Origin: DATGEP01 sp035310125
GTDB lineage: Bacteria; Chloroflexota; Ktedonobacteria; Ktedonobacterales; JADMIN01
Length of the DNA: 16,172 nucleotides
Assembly: GCA_035310125.1 (NCBI GenBank)
Contig: DATGEP010000165.1
Span: forward strand, 1 to 16,172
Direction: 5' to 3'
Below the pieces are notes generated by a model. It made no database searches and was not told the DNA's origin. It saw only the letters and a list, made by a program, of their open reading frames with translations. The position numbers were made by a program, and so were the translations under genes. Below are positions 6,807 to 15,135 of the stretch, in pieces (the stretch's first letter is position 1; every line of letters starts with the position of its first letter).

Positions 6807-9677
6807 ATGGACTTCCGCATCCTGGGCCCACTCGAAGTGCTCGCCGATGGCCAGCCGCTGCGTCTGGGGGGCGCGAAACAGCGAGCGCTGCTGGTAGCTC
6901 TGCTGGTGCAGCTCAATCGAGTCGTCACTGCCGAACGCCTTATCGAGCTGGTCTGGGGCGACGAGCCGCCCGAAACATCCCCGAACGTTCTACAGGTGTA
7001 TGTTTCGCAGCTGCGCAAGGTGCTCGAGCCGGCACGCCGCCGCGGTGAACCGCCCAGGATCCTGACCGGCGGCGCCAGAGGGTATGCGCTGCTCGTCGAG
7101 CCTGACCGACTCGACCTCCAACGCTTCCAGCGTCTGGCAGACGACGGGCGAGCCGCTCGCTTGGCGGGTGATCCTCGGGAGGCTGCGCGGCTGCTTCGTG
7201 CCGCCCTGGCCCTTTGGCGCGGCCCGGCCTTGGCCGACATCACCGACGAGCCGTTCGTAGTCGCCGAGCGCGCCCGCCTGGAGGAACTGCGGCTCACAGC
7301 GCTCGAGGAGCGGATCGAAGCCGACCTGGAACTCGGCCAGCAGGCTCAGGTTGTGGCTGAGCTGCAAACCCTCGTGGCAGAGCACCCGCTGCGAGAGAGA
7401 CTCTGTGGCCGATTGATGCTGGCCCTGTATCGCTCTGGTCGCCAGGCCGAGGCCTCGACAGTTTTCCACCGGTTGCGGAACGCGCTTGACGAAGCGGAGG
7501 GCATGGAACCTGGCTCCGCACTCCAGCAACTTCTCACGCAAATCCTCAATCAGGATCCCAGGCTGAACCTGGCGCCGACGCCAATTCCGCAACAACAACC
7601 GACGAAGCACAACCTGCCCCTTCAGCTCACCAGCTTCGTGGGTCGCGAGAAAGAGTTGAGCGAGCTCCGCCGGTCGCTGAGCGAGGGACGGCTCGTCTCA
7701 TTGGTCGGACCTGCTGGCGTCGGCAAAACCCGACTGGCACTACAGGCGGCCAACGGTCTTGTCGCGAACCATCGCGATGGCGTTTGGCTGGTCGAGCTGG
7801 CGCCGATATCGGACGCGGGCCTCGCTCCACAAGCGATCGCATCGGTCGTCACCCCGCGGGAGCAGCCCGGCCGACTTCCGGTGGACAGTCTTGTCAGCGA
7901 ATTGCGGAACCGCGATGTGCTTCTCCTGCTGGACAATTGCGAGCACCTTCTCGAGAGCGTCGCGGCGGCGGTCGAAAGTATCCTCCGCCAGTGTTCAGGC
8001 GTGCGCGTGCTGGTCACCAGTCGAGAACGTCTCAGCCTTGCCGGCGAGCGGATTGTGCAAGTCAGACCACTGGCGACAACCGAGCTGGAGGCGACGCTAC
8101 CTCTGGAGACACTGCTCCGTTTCGACGCTGTCCACCTGTTCACGGACCGTGCTGGGTTGGTGGTTCCTAGCTTCTCGCTCAATGCCACCAATGCGAAAAC
8201 GATCGTTCAGATCTGTCGGCGCCTCGAGGGCATCCCGCTTGCGCTCGAGCTGGCCGCGGCGCACATGAACGCTATCTCGGCCGAAGCCATGCTTGACCGG
8301 CTCGACGACCGGTTCCGATTGTTGGGCCACAGTCGCGGTGCGACGGCGCACCACCGGACATTGCGAGCAGCCCTGGACTGGAGCCATGCCCTGCTCGCCG
8401 AAGAGGAGAAAGTGCTGTTCCGTCGTCTATCGGTGTTCGTGGGTGGGTTCCAGCTGGAGTCGGCCGAAGCGGTTTGTGGATTCGAACCGCTCGCTCCCGA
8501 TGACGTGGTCGCCCTCATGGCGCGGCTGGTGGACAAGTCGCTCGTCACCGCCGAGCCTGGCCCAAACACTCAGGCCTATCGACTCCTCGAGACGATGCGC
8601 GAATACGCTGAGCAGCGCCTCGCCGAAGTCGGTGAGGTGGACGACGTGCGCGCGCGGCATGCCCGCCGCTATGTGTCTCTGGCTGAGACGGACAGACCGT
8701 TACTGCGTAGCCTTGAAAACGCCGCCTGGCTTGCACGCATGATGCAGGAGGAGGGCAACCTGCGGGCAGCACTGGAGTGGAGCGCATCAGTCGACTCCTG
8801 CACCGAGGCGGCTGAACTGGGGCTGAAGCTTGCGACGGCGCTCGGGCCTTTCTGGGAGAGTCGCGGTCTCTGGATGGAGGGCCGCCAGTGGCTCGAGCTC
8901 TTCCTGAATCACCTGCCCGAAACGAACGCCGTCAAGGGGCAGGCCTTGTTTTGGGCCGGCTGGTTGGCGATGCGTGTCAGCGGAGCCGACGAGGCACAGA
9001 CACGCGCTCGCGAAGCCCATTCGATTGGTCAGCAGTATGGCGATGATCTGGTTCTGGCTATGAGCCTCCTCCTTCTTGGATATAGCGTGTGGTTTCTCGA
9101 GCAATGGTCGCTTGGCGAGAAGAGATTGGAGGAGAGTGAGAGATTGTTCGCATCAATCGGCGATCCGCGCGGTTTAGCGATAGTTCTCGCCTATCGGGCG
9201 GAGTTTCGGCGGCTCCAGGGCGATCTAACCGCTGCAAACGATCTGGCGGACCGCGGTTTGGCTTTCGCTCGCGACGCCAATATGGCGGTTGGCTCATCCG
9301 TAGATACCGCCAAAAACTTGACCCTCCTGCAGAGCGGTGATGTGGAAGGTGCATGCGCTCGCTGGCTTGAGGGCTTGCGCCGCCCGGGTCAAGAAGTGGT
9401 GTACACCGCTTGCGGACTACTGGGGCTGGCCGGGGCTGCGGCTGTCCAAGGTCGCCCGCACCGAGCGCTGCGCCTCGAATCTGCAGCAAGTTCGCTGAGG
9501 GCCAAGTGGGGTTTGCACCCTGCGCCGATAGGATCGCCATTGCAAAAGGTGTTTGACAAGCTCCTCGAACCCGCCAGACAGGCGCTCGACGACGATGCCC
9601 GGACCAAAGCCGCCGCTGAAGGCTGTCTCATGAGCGACGAAGAAGCCATCGACTACGCGCTGTCGGATAATGATTGA
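6807..9677 (+). CDS. AfsR-like SARP regulator (HTH-BTAD-NB-ARC-TPR)
   Basis: 956 residues. Residues 1-95 are an OmpR/PhoB-like winged helix (M-D-F-R-I-L-G-P-L-E-V, G-G-A-K-Q-R-A-L-L, then L-I-E-L-V-W-G-D). The BTAD spans about 98-245 (L-A-L-W-R-G-P-A-L-A-D, then Y-R-S-G-R-Q-A-E-A). An NB-ARC-type STAND ATPase follows from about 270: Walker A G-P-A-G-V-G-K-T at 301-308, Walker B L-L-L-L-D-N at 372-377, and G-I-P-L-A-L-E-L at about 475. The last 330 residues are TPR-like helical repeats without a C-terminal HTH. Such proteins are ATP-dependent, signal-gated activators of small or secondary-metabolite operons (AfsR type). The ATG at 6807 is fixed by the conserved family start. The next regulator begins 23 nt downstream, so the two are probably co-transcribed. 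All key motifs are intact. Confidence 0.95.
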   Translation: MDFRILGPLEVLADGQPLRLGGAKQRALLVALLVQLNRVVTAERLIELVWGDEPPETSPNVLQVYVSQLRKVLEPARRRGEPPRILTGGARGYALLVEPDRLDLQRFQRLADDGRAARLAGDPREAARLLRAALALWRGPALADITDEPFVVAERARLEELRLTALEERIEADLELGQQAQVVAELQTLVAEHPLRERLCGRLMLALYRSGRQAEASTVFHRLRNALDEAEGMEPGSALQQLLTQILNQDPRLNLAPTPIPQQQPTKHNLPLQLTSFVGREKELSELRRSLSEGRLVSLVGPAGVGKTRLALQAANGLVANHRDGVWLVELAPISDAGLAPQAIASVVTPREQPGRLPVDSLVSELRNRDVLLLLDNCEHLLESVAAAVESILRQCSGVRVLVTSRERLSLAGERIVQVRPLATTELEATLPLETLLRFDAVHLFTDRAGLVVPSFSLNATNAKTIVQICRRLEGIPLALELAAAHMNAISAEAMLDRLDDRFRLLGHSRGATAHHRTLRAALDWSHALLAEEEKVLFRRLSVFVGGFQLESAEAVCGFEPLAPDDVVALMARLVDKSLVTAEPGPNTQAYRLLETMREYAEQRLAEVGEVDDVRARHARRYVSLAETDRPLLRSLENAAWLARMMQEEGNLRAALEWSASVDSCTEAAELGLKLATALGPFWESRGLWMEGRQWLELFLNHLPETNAVKGQALFWAGWLAMRVSGADEAQTRAREAHSIGQQYGDDLVLAMSLLLLGYSVWFLEQWSLGEKRLEESERLFASIGDPRGLAIVLAYRAEFRRLQGDLTAANDLADRGLAFARDANMAVGSSVDTAKNLTLLQSGDVEGACARWLEGLRRPGQEVVYTACGLLGLAGAAAVQGRPHRALRLESAASSLRAKWGLHPAPIGSPLQKVFDKLLEPARQALDDDARTKAAAEGCLMSDEEAIDYALSDND

Positions 9678-9700
9678 TTCGCCCGCCCTTCGAGCCTGAA

Positions 9701-12700
9701 ATGCAGTTTGGGATCCTCGGTCCAGTCGAGGTCCGGGCGGACGGAAAGCTGATCCGTATCGGGGGCGCAAAGCAGCGCGCGCTGCTTGCCATCCTCCTAC
9801 TCCACGCCAACCGCGCAGTCACCACAGATCGTCTCATCGAACTGCTCTGGGGAGACGCGGCCGGCGAGTCGGCGCTCAACACTTTGCAGGTCCACATTGC
9901 TCAGCTGCGTCGCGTTCTGGAGCCCCACCGTAAGTCAGGCGATCCCGCCAGCTTACTGCTAAGTCGGCCGTCTGGTTACCTGTTGACGACCGAGGCTCAC
10001 CAGCTCGACCTCGAAGGCTTCGAACAATTGGTCGGTGAGGGTCGGCTAGCCCTGACGGCCGGCGACGCGGATTCCGCCGCTCGAGATCTGCATGCTGCAT
10101 TGGCGCTGTGGCGAGGTCCAGCGCTAGCCAACATCGCCGACGAGCCGTTCGTCCTTGGCGAGCGCACGCGGCTGGATGAGCTGCGGCTGGCGGCGCTCGA
10201 GGATCGCATCGAGGCCGACCTCGCCCTGGGTCGACACGCTGAACTCGTCAGCGAGCTCAAACCGCTGGTCGCGGAACACCCGACGCGCGAGCGTCTGCAC
10301 GGCCAATTGATGCTGGCACTCTACCGTGGCGGACGGCAGGCGGATGCCTCAGCCGCGTACCACCGGTTGCGGGAGACACTCGTCGATGAGCGCGGAATGG
10401 AGCCCAGCGCGCCGGTCCAGAAGCTCTTTCGGGAGATCCTCGACCAGGACCCCACCCTGGACCTGCCTTCTCGCACTCAGCCCGAGGTCCGGCCTGGCAG
10501 CGGTAATACCCTGCATTTCGGGCAGAAGCAAACACCGGCTCCTGCCGGCGGATTCCTGGGCGCTGCACCGGAACGTGCGTTGGTGGGGCGCGAGGCCGAA
10601 CTCGGCCAGCTGCTCGGCGCTCTACAGATCGCAGCCACTGGGCTCGGTCAGTTAGTGCTCCTGGTCGGTGAAGCCGGAATAGGCAAGACGCGCCTGGCAC
10701 AGGAGGTGATGCTCCGTGCGCAAGAACGCGGGTTCAGGGTGCTGGTGGGCTGGTGCTACCAGCAGCGTGCGTCGGCGCCACTCTTTCCTTTCGTTGAGGC
10801 CCTCGCAACTGCTGTAGCCCTGGCACCTGAGGAAGTTGTCAAGAAGGCAGCGTCGCGCTGGCCGGACCTCGGCCGCTTGACCCCGTCGGCCGCTACTCCG
10901 GACATCGGCAGTGATGACGCGGGAGGTCTGCAAAGGGTCCTCAATGCGGTCACCGGGTTCTTTCAACTTCTGGCAGCGGACGCGCCGCTGGCGGTGCTCC
11001 TGGACGACCTGCACTGGGCCGACAGCGCCAGTATCGAGCTGCTGCAGCACCTCGCCCGGCATTTGCACGGCGACCGCGTCCTGCTGCTCGGGACGTACCG
11101 AAACGCCGAGGTGGACCGGCAGCACCCGCTGGAGACTGCCCTGGGCGATCTTACGCGTGAACACCTGGTAGCGGAGTTGGAAGTGCGTCGCATGACGCCG
11201 GACGGAACCGCGGCACTCGTGCATTCACATCTGGCTGTCCAGGAGGCCTCCGTCGAACTTCTGAACTTCGTGCATGAGCGTACGGAGGGCAACCCCTTCT
11301 TTATCGAAGAGCTCCTGAAGGCGATGATCGAGCAGCGCGTCATCCACGAAAAAGACGGGGACTGGCAGCGCACGGAGGTTGGCGACATTCAACTGCCGCA
11401 CAGCGTCCGATCGGTAGTCGGCCAGCGCGTGGGACGCCTCGGCCCTGGAGCGCAGGATATGTTGCATGTTGCAAGCGTTCTCGGACACGAGTTCGACCTC
11501 GAGCTGCTGCTCGCGACCGCGATGCAGCCAGAACCAGTCCTGCTCGATCACCTCGACACGGCGCTAGCGGCGCAGTTGATAGAGGAGCGTCGCGACGGCA
11601 GTCGCGAGCGATTCGGATTTGTACATGCATTGATCCAGCAGGCTCTGTACGACGAGCAGCGGGCGCATCGGCGCCGTCGAATCCACCTGCGCGCGGGCGA
11701 GGCACTCGAACGCGTGCAGACAGCGCGCACGGAGGTGTCGGACGAACTGGCACGACACTTCTTGGCCGCTGGCGAGACTGCACGCAGCATCCGCTACTCG
11801 ATTCTGGCTGGCGACCGGGCCTCGGCGATGTACGCGCACGCCGAAGCGGCGAGGCATTACCGGATTGCTCTGAACCTGTTAGTTGCAGATGACGAGGAAT
11901 TGCAACGAGCAGAGGTGCGCTGCAAGTTGGCCAGTGAGCTTAACGACCTCGACCGGCCTGACGACGCAATCGCGTTGTACCAGGCCGCACTTGCCAGCTA
12001 CGAGCGCGTCGCGGATCCGGTGCTCCAGGCGCGAGTCCACCGTGGCATCGCCTGGGTTCACCAGATCCGCTTCGACCTCACCAGGGCATTGCCCCACCTG
12101 GATGCCGCTCTCCGCCTGTGGCCAGCCGAGCACGCGGATCGCGAGTTTACCCTACTCCTGTTGGACGCGGCCCGAGCACAGCTGTTCGCCCGCAATACCA
12201 CTGCCGCCGCTAATCTCGCGGAGCGGGGACTTGCACTGGCAAACCGGCTCGGAGATCCGGCGCTCGAAGCGCGGGCGCTCCTCGAGACAGCCGTCGTTCA
12301 ATGGCACGGAGTTGACGCAGCCGCGGTGATACGGCTGCTTGACAGGGCCGAGGTGCTCGGTCTTCGGGCCCGTGACTGGCCCACACTACAACGCGTGTAC
12401 GCCAACCGTAGCGGTCTACGTTATCGTCACGGAGACATGGAGGGAGTCTGGACCGATAGCGGGCGGGCGGTCGAGATCGCGGAAAGAATGGGCGCGCCCG
12501 AACGTATCGCAGGTGCCCTCCTGAACTATGTTGAGAATTGCTATTTACGGGGCATGTGGCAAGAGGGCCGAGAAGCCGCGCGGAAAGCGCCGACTGCGGG
12601 CCGTTTTTATCGCCTCCTGATGGCTGTGATGGAAGGTGATCCTGAACGGGCGCTCAGCCTCGTTGACACACTCTCTGCGGACGCCCGTAGGAGGGATGAC

Positions 12701-13234
12701 CGGCAGACACAGATATACATTCTCTGGCACCAGAGTAACATCGCACTCGACCTGGGTAGAAATATGGAGGCTGCCGCGGCAGCACGCCAAGTGGCGGATC
12801 TGGACCCCACTCGTCAGTTGGTAGGTTGGAGCGCTTGGGCCTACGGTCCGTTCGCGGAAGCGACCGCCCGACTTAAGACCGAAGATGCCGCGGCAATTCT
12901 TACGGAAGCCGACGCCGTTTCAGCAACATACCAGCTTCGCTCTATGCAGCCGCAACTGCGGCGTGCCCGTGGAATCCTCTTTTGGCACCGCGGTGATCTC
13001 GACGCCGCGATTTCAGTGCTACAGTCCAGCGCCAACACCGCACGGTCCCAGCACGCGGTCCTTGAACTCGGCCGCACGCTGGCAGTACTCGCCGATGTTG
13101 CACGCGCACGCGACGATGCGGGCCTGGCAGCGAACGCCGACAAGGAGCGAGCATCAATTGTCCAAGGCATCGGGCCGGAGGTCCGGGGCCTGGTCTGGGC
13201 CGGCGCGTCAGTCACTCCAGCCGCTGGTTTCTGA
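9701..13234 (+). CDS. SARP regulator with AAA_16/MalT-type ATPase and TPR repeats
   Basis: 1177 residues from the ATG at 9701. I chose this start because the protein then begins M-Q-F-G-I-L-G-P-V-E-V like its paralogs; an in-frame TTG at 9674 would add nine residues and overlap the preceding stop. Winged helix 1-95; BTAD about 98-250 (L-A-L-W-R-G-P-A-L-A-N, then Y-R-G-G-R-Q-A-D-A). A proline/glycine-rich linker leads to A-L-V-G-R-E-A-E-L at about 295, Walker A G-E-A-G-I-G-K-T at 323-330 and Walker B L-L-D-D-L-H-W-A-D at 433-441. This is the AAA_16 ATPase of LuxR/MalT-like and guanylate-cyclase-like STAND proteins, different from the NB-ARC of its two neighbours. About 500 residues of TPR-type helices follow. 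It is a signal-responsive transcription activator, probably in one operon with the 6807 gene. Confidence 0.93.
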   Translation: MQFGILGPVEVRADGKLIRIGGAKQRALLAILLLHANRAVTTDRLIELLWGDAAGESALNTLQVHIAQLRRVLEPHRKSGDPASLLLSRPSGYLLTTEAHQLDLEGFEQLVGEGRLALTAGDADSAARDLHAALALWRGPALANIADEPFVLGERTRLDELRLAALEDRIEADLALGRHAELVSELKPLVAEHPTRERLHGQLMLALYRGGRQADASAAYHRLRETLVDERGMEPSAPVQKLFREILDQDPTLDLPSRTQPEVRPGSGNTLHFGQKQTPAPAGGFLGAAPERALVGREAELGQLLGALQIAATGLGQLVLLVGEAGIGKTRLAQEVMLRAQERGFRVLVGWCYQQRASAPLFPFVEALATAVALAPEEVVKKAASRWPDLGRLTPSAATPDIGSDDAGGLQRVLNAVTGFFQLLAADAPLAVLLDDLHWADSASIELLQHLARHLHGDRVLLLGTYRNAEVDRQHPLETALGDLTREHLVAELEVRRMTPDGTAALVHSHLAVQEASVELLNFVHERTEGNPFFIEELLKAMIEQRVIHEKDGDWQRTEVGDIQLPHSVRSVVGQRVGRLGPGAQDMLHVASVLGHEFDLELLLATAMQPEPVLLDHLDTALAAQLIEERRDGSRERFGFVHALIQQALYDEQRAHRRRRIHLRAGEALERVQTARTEVSDELARHFLAAGETARSIRYSILAGDRASAMYAHAEAARHYRIALNLLVADDEELQRAEVRCKLASELNDLDRPDDAIALYQAALASYERVADPVLQARVHRGIAWVHQIRFDLTRALPHLDAALRLWPAEHADREFTLLLLDAARAQLFARNTTAAANLAERGLALANRLGDPALEARALLETAVVQWHGVDAAAVIRLLDRAEVLGLRARDWPTLQRVYANRSGLRYRHGDMEGVWTDSGRAVEIAERMGAPERIAGALLNYVENCYLRGMWQEGREAARKAPTAGRFYRLLMAVMEGDPERALSLVDTLSADARRRDDRQTQIYILWHQSNIALDLGRNMEAAAAARQVADLDPTRQLVGWSAWAYGPFAEATARLKTEDAAAILTEADAVSATYQLRSMQPQLRRARGILFWHRGDLDAAISVLQSSANTARSQHAVLELGRTLAVLADVARARDDAGLAANADKERASIVQGIGPEVRGLVWAGASVTPAAGF

Positions 13235-13330
13235 AAGCCGCGCACACCATTATGGGCCGGCGTTCCCGCACACATGCCGGTCGTCGTGGACAGGCATCAG
13301 CTCGCCGCACAATTGTCCCTGCAACGAGTG

Positions 13331-13362
13331 CTCCCGTCACCAGATACTCCCGTCACCAGATG
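13331..13362. repeat. 16-bp tandem duplication
   Basis: CTCCCGTCACCAGATA is followed directly by CTCCCGTCACCAGATG: two 16-bp copies differing only at the last base. They lie at the truncated end of the fourth SARP remnant, between it and the stop of the preceding regulator. Probably a replication-slippage or deletion-repair scar. Confidence 0.8.
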
Positions 13363-13374
13363 CAATGACTTCTG

Positions 13375-13867
13375 CGTCGACCACTGACGGCGAGGTCCGC
13401 TTGGATCCCATCCTCCAGGGCGCCGACGACTAGCTCCTCCAGCCGCACCCCTCTGCGGTTGCAAACGGTGCTTCGACGTCGGCCAAAGCGTGGCCGCCGC
13501 CAGAGAACCAAGCCTCCCAAAGCGTCCTCGCCGCCGTTCGCGAGCGGCGTTGGAAAAGTTCGAGGTCGAGCTGCTCGGGCTCAACCACCAGCATGCACCC
13601 GGCCGTGCGTCCGACCACCACGCGCGCAGGCTCCTCGCGCCGGCACGCAGCCTCCAGAATTTGCGTACTGAGAGATGCAGACCTGCGGGATATTGTGCGC
13701 CGTCTCGGGCAGCTCATCACTCCGGATCAGCTCGACCAGACGATCAGCGGAAACGACGCGATTGCCCTGAAGTAATAGGGCCGCCACTACGGCGCGTTGC
13801 CGGCGCCTCCGAGGCGTGAGCGCCTCTCGCTGAGCACCTCAAGCGGCCTCACGATGCGGAAGTCCCA
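13375..13867 (-). pseudogene. fourth SARP/BTAD regulator, decayed N-terminal remnant
   Basis: Minus-strand similarity to the neighbouring regulators is spread over different frames. D-F-R-I-V-R-P-L-E-V-L and R-L-G-G-A begin at about 13864, with TGG where the paralogs have ATG, so the start codon is lost. A one-base loss near 13795 shifts to R-Q-R-A-V-V-A-A-L-L-L-Q-G-N-R-V-V-S-A-D-R-L-V-E-L (split here across about 13797-13723). Another shift gives E-P-E-Q-L-D-L-E-L-F-Q-R and, after a partial deletion in the BTAD, H-A-L-A-D-V. A last frame gives R-L-E-E-L-V-V-G-A-L-E-D-G-I-Q-A-D-L-A and ends at about 13375. About 160 codons of an expected 900 or more remain. Gene order and strand suggest it once read divergently from the operator at 13947. 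Confidence 0.85.
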
Positions 13868-13946
13868 CCCCCGACCCCACGCCGACATGGTGCGCCGCGC
13901 ACGCCGCGGGCGTACTGCTCCTGAGCGGCTTGGCGCTCGGCTGGCG

Positions 13947-13998
13947 CTGAAGCGCGCCTGAAGCGCGGTCTTAAGCATTTCTTCAGCGAATCTTCAGC
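13947..13998 (+). promoter_or_regulatory. SARP-type operator, five phased heptamers (copy 2)
   Basis: CTGAAGC (13947), CTGAAGC (13958), CTTAAGC (13970), CTTCAGC (13981) and CTTCAGC (13992), with start spacings 11, 12, 11 and 11 bp, identical to copy 1 at 3616-3667. The last three repeats and the spacer CTTCAGCGAATCTTCAGCG are identical or nearly so in both. Downstream, TGTCC-Y-CGAGTCGATC is conserved, and AAAGGAG (14055-14061) again lies 56 nt after the last heptamer. GAGGCT occupies the -10 position predicted by the SARP rule. The site would drive the small genes at 14086 and 14413 and perhaps everything up to the MFS gene. Confidence 0.8.
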
Positions 13999-14085
13999 GC
14001 TCCGCGCGAGGCTGTCCTCGAGTCGATCAGTCGATCGCTCCAAGACAGTCCGCGAAAGGAGACACCCTCCCGAGGGAAAAGCGCC

Positions 14086-14406
14086 ATGAACGACGACCAG
14101 CCGTGTCAATTCGTTTACCCATCCCCTGCGCCCGGGCGCATCAGCCCCGCTGCGCTGGTGGGCAGTAAAGACAGCGCCGGCGCCAGAGACCACGATCAAC
14201 CCTTCGCGGGATTCCGCGCCTACCAGTTCAGCACGCGCCAGCTCGCGCGCCTTCTCATGCTCCGTGGACAAGTCCTGGAGGCCAAGCTGTGCCGGAGCCT
14301 CCTGGCAGCTGACCTGAACGGAATGCCCGCCACGGCTCCGCAAGACCTGGACCCTCAATTCACGCGGTACTCACTGCGGCACCACATCTCTGCTCCCGCG
14401 AGGTGA
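14086..14406 (+). CDS. 106-residue protein of unknown function, first gene after the SARP operator
   Basis: ATG at 14086, 106 residues. The first 45 residues are polar and proline-rich without motifs; residues 46-80 (A-Y-Q-F-S-T-R-Q-L-A-R-L-L then R-G-Q-V-L-E-A-K) look like a helical pair. No signal peptide, membrane segment or metal site is visible. The strong AAAGGAG of the transcript (14055-14061) is 24 nt from the ATG, too far for normal initiation. Between them is CCCTC-CC-GAGGG, which would place GAGGGA close to the start; that may be an inserted element relative to copy 1. The next gene begins 6 nt after the stop, so the two are probably translated together. No function can be assigned. 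Confidence 0.6.
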   Translation: MNDDQPCQFVYPSPAPGRISPAALVGSKDSAGARDHDQPFAGFRAYQFSTRQLARLLMLRGQVLEAKLCRSLLAADLNGMPATAPQDLDPQFTRYSLRHHISAPAR

Positions 14407-14412
14407 ACTGAC

Positions 14413-14631
14413 ATGCAGTCGTTTCTTCTGAACGATCTGGCTACGCTCCGACAACGCGAACTCCTGGCCGAGGCGGATCACGACCGTCTCGTCCGCCAGG
14501 CCCTGGCCGCGCGACCAGACCAACCGCCGCGGGCCCCCAGACCGCGTCGACATCACTTCTTAATCGCGGCCCTGTGGTCGCGATATCGCCTGCGCCGCTC
14601 CGCTCCAGCCGCGACCTCCCCATCACTGTGA
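14413..14631 (+). CDS. small basic helical protein, paralog of the 1526 gene
   Basis: 72 residues beginning M-Q-S-F-L-L-N-D-L. Residues 6-33 follow L-x-x-L-x-x-x-R-x-x-x-LL-x-EA-x-x-x-RL-x-x-QA, the same pattern as the protein at 1526-1747, with a comparable P-P / R-R-rich second half. Calculated charge is strongly positive. A second helix (H-H-F-L-I-A-A-L-W-S-R-Y) could associate with membranes, but it is short. The start is 6 nt after the upstream stop, so the gene is the second of a two-gene operon under the five-heptamer operator. Function unknown; a regulatory, membrane-associated or peptide role would all be guesses. Confidence 0.6.
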   Translation: MQSFLLNDLATLRQRELLAEADHDRLVRQALAARPDQPPRAPRPRRHHFLIAALWSRYRLRRSAPAATSPSL

Positions 14632-14669
14632 GGCTTCACCGGAGATCGACAGTCGGCTTCCGGAGGTCC

Positions 14670-15005
14670 ATGTGCGCTTTCGCAAGCTGCTCATGCCATT
14701 CGGGGACTCATGCGAAAACGAGGTGAGACAAATGAACCGTTTGTGAATGTTCGGTGCCGGGACCGGTCAGCAGCCGGTCCATCCACTCATACGGAAACGA
14801 GGTGAGAAATTATGAGGTGGTGACAATGTTCGGTCGTCCGAGTCGGCAAAGTCCGGACAGCCGCAGGTCAGTCAACTGATGGGAAACGAGGTGAGACAAA
14901 TGGGCAGGTGGTGATGACGCTCCATCGACAAAATCCGCAAAGTCCTGTCAGTAGCCTTTCCATCAACTCGTCGGCAAAGGAAGCGAAACGATGAATCGGT
15001 TTTAA
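14670..15005 (+). repeat. tandem array of four Shine-Dalgarno + 3-4-codon micro-ORF units
   Basis: Four diverged units with ATG-to-ATG distances of 80, 88 and 91 nt. Units 1-3 share the block AAACGAGGTGAGA, whose GAGGTGA is a perfect match to the 16S anti-Shine-Dalgarno; unit 4 has AAAGGAAGCG. Each is followed at 5-8 nt by ATG and an ultrashort frame: M-N-R-L-stop (14732-14746), M-R-W-stop (14812-14823), M-G-R-W-stop (14900-14914), M-N-R-F-stop (14991-15005). Between them lie 17-26-codon frames that start on or just after the micro-stop (14747, 14826, 14914). Two of these end on an ATGA overlap with the next micro-ORF (14815, 14994). A similar 18-codon frame at 14670-14726 precedes unit 1. 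Unit 1 is followed by a perfect 7-bp hairpin, GGACCGG / CCGGTCC (14760-14780). Confidence 0.65.
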
Positions 15006-15078
15006 TATTCAGGGGTTCGTTGAGTCCAGCAATGATGCCGCTCGACGACAACGGTACTCATATTCGTTACGGGTGGTC

Positions 15079-15127
15079 GGAGGCTCATTGCGTCGGAGTC
15101 CACATCAACTTCGACGCAATGACCTCC
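15079..15127 (+). other. long stem-loop in the MFS leader
   Basis: GGAGGCTCATTGCGTCG (15079-15095) pairs with CGACGCAATGACCTCC (15112-15127): 16 base pairs with one bulged C and a 16-nt loop. No T-run follows, so it is not a typical intrinsic terminator. The 5' arm contains GGAGG, so its pairing could hide a ribosome-binding-like sequence. It sits between the micro-ORF array and the MFS start, where an attenuator or mRNA-stability element would be expected. Being an inverted repeat, it could also be a small mobile-element relic. Confidence 0.7.
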
Positions 15128-15135
15128 GCTTTGCG

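Noticed and set aside
9674..9700. TTG start for the third SARP gene
   Set aside because: It adds nine residues before the conserved M-x-F-x-I-L-G-P start seen in its paralogs and overlaps the previous stop codon.
14700..15005. CRISPR array or known riboswitch
   Set aside because: Repeats are diverged, unit lengths differ (80, 88, 91) and there is no spacer-repeat identity. I could not fit the shared block to any riboswitch consensus I know; its conserved part is a Shine-Dalgarno site plus start codon.
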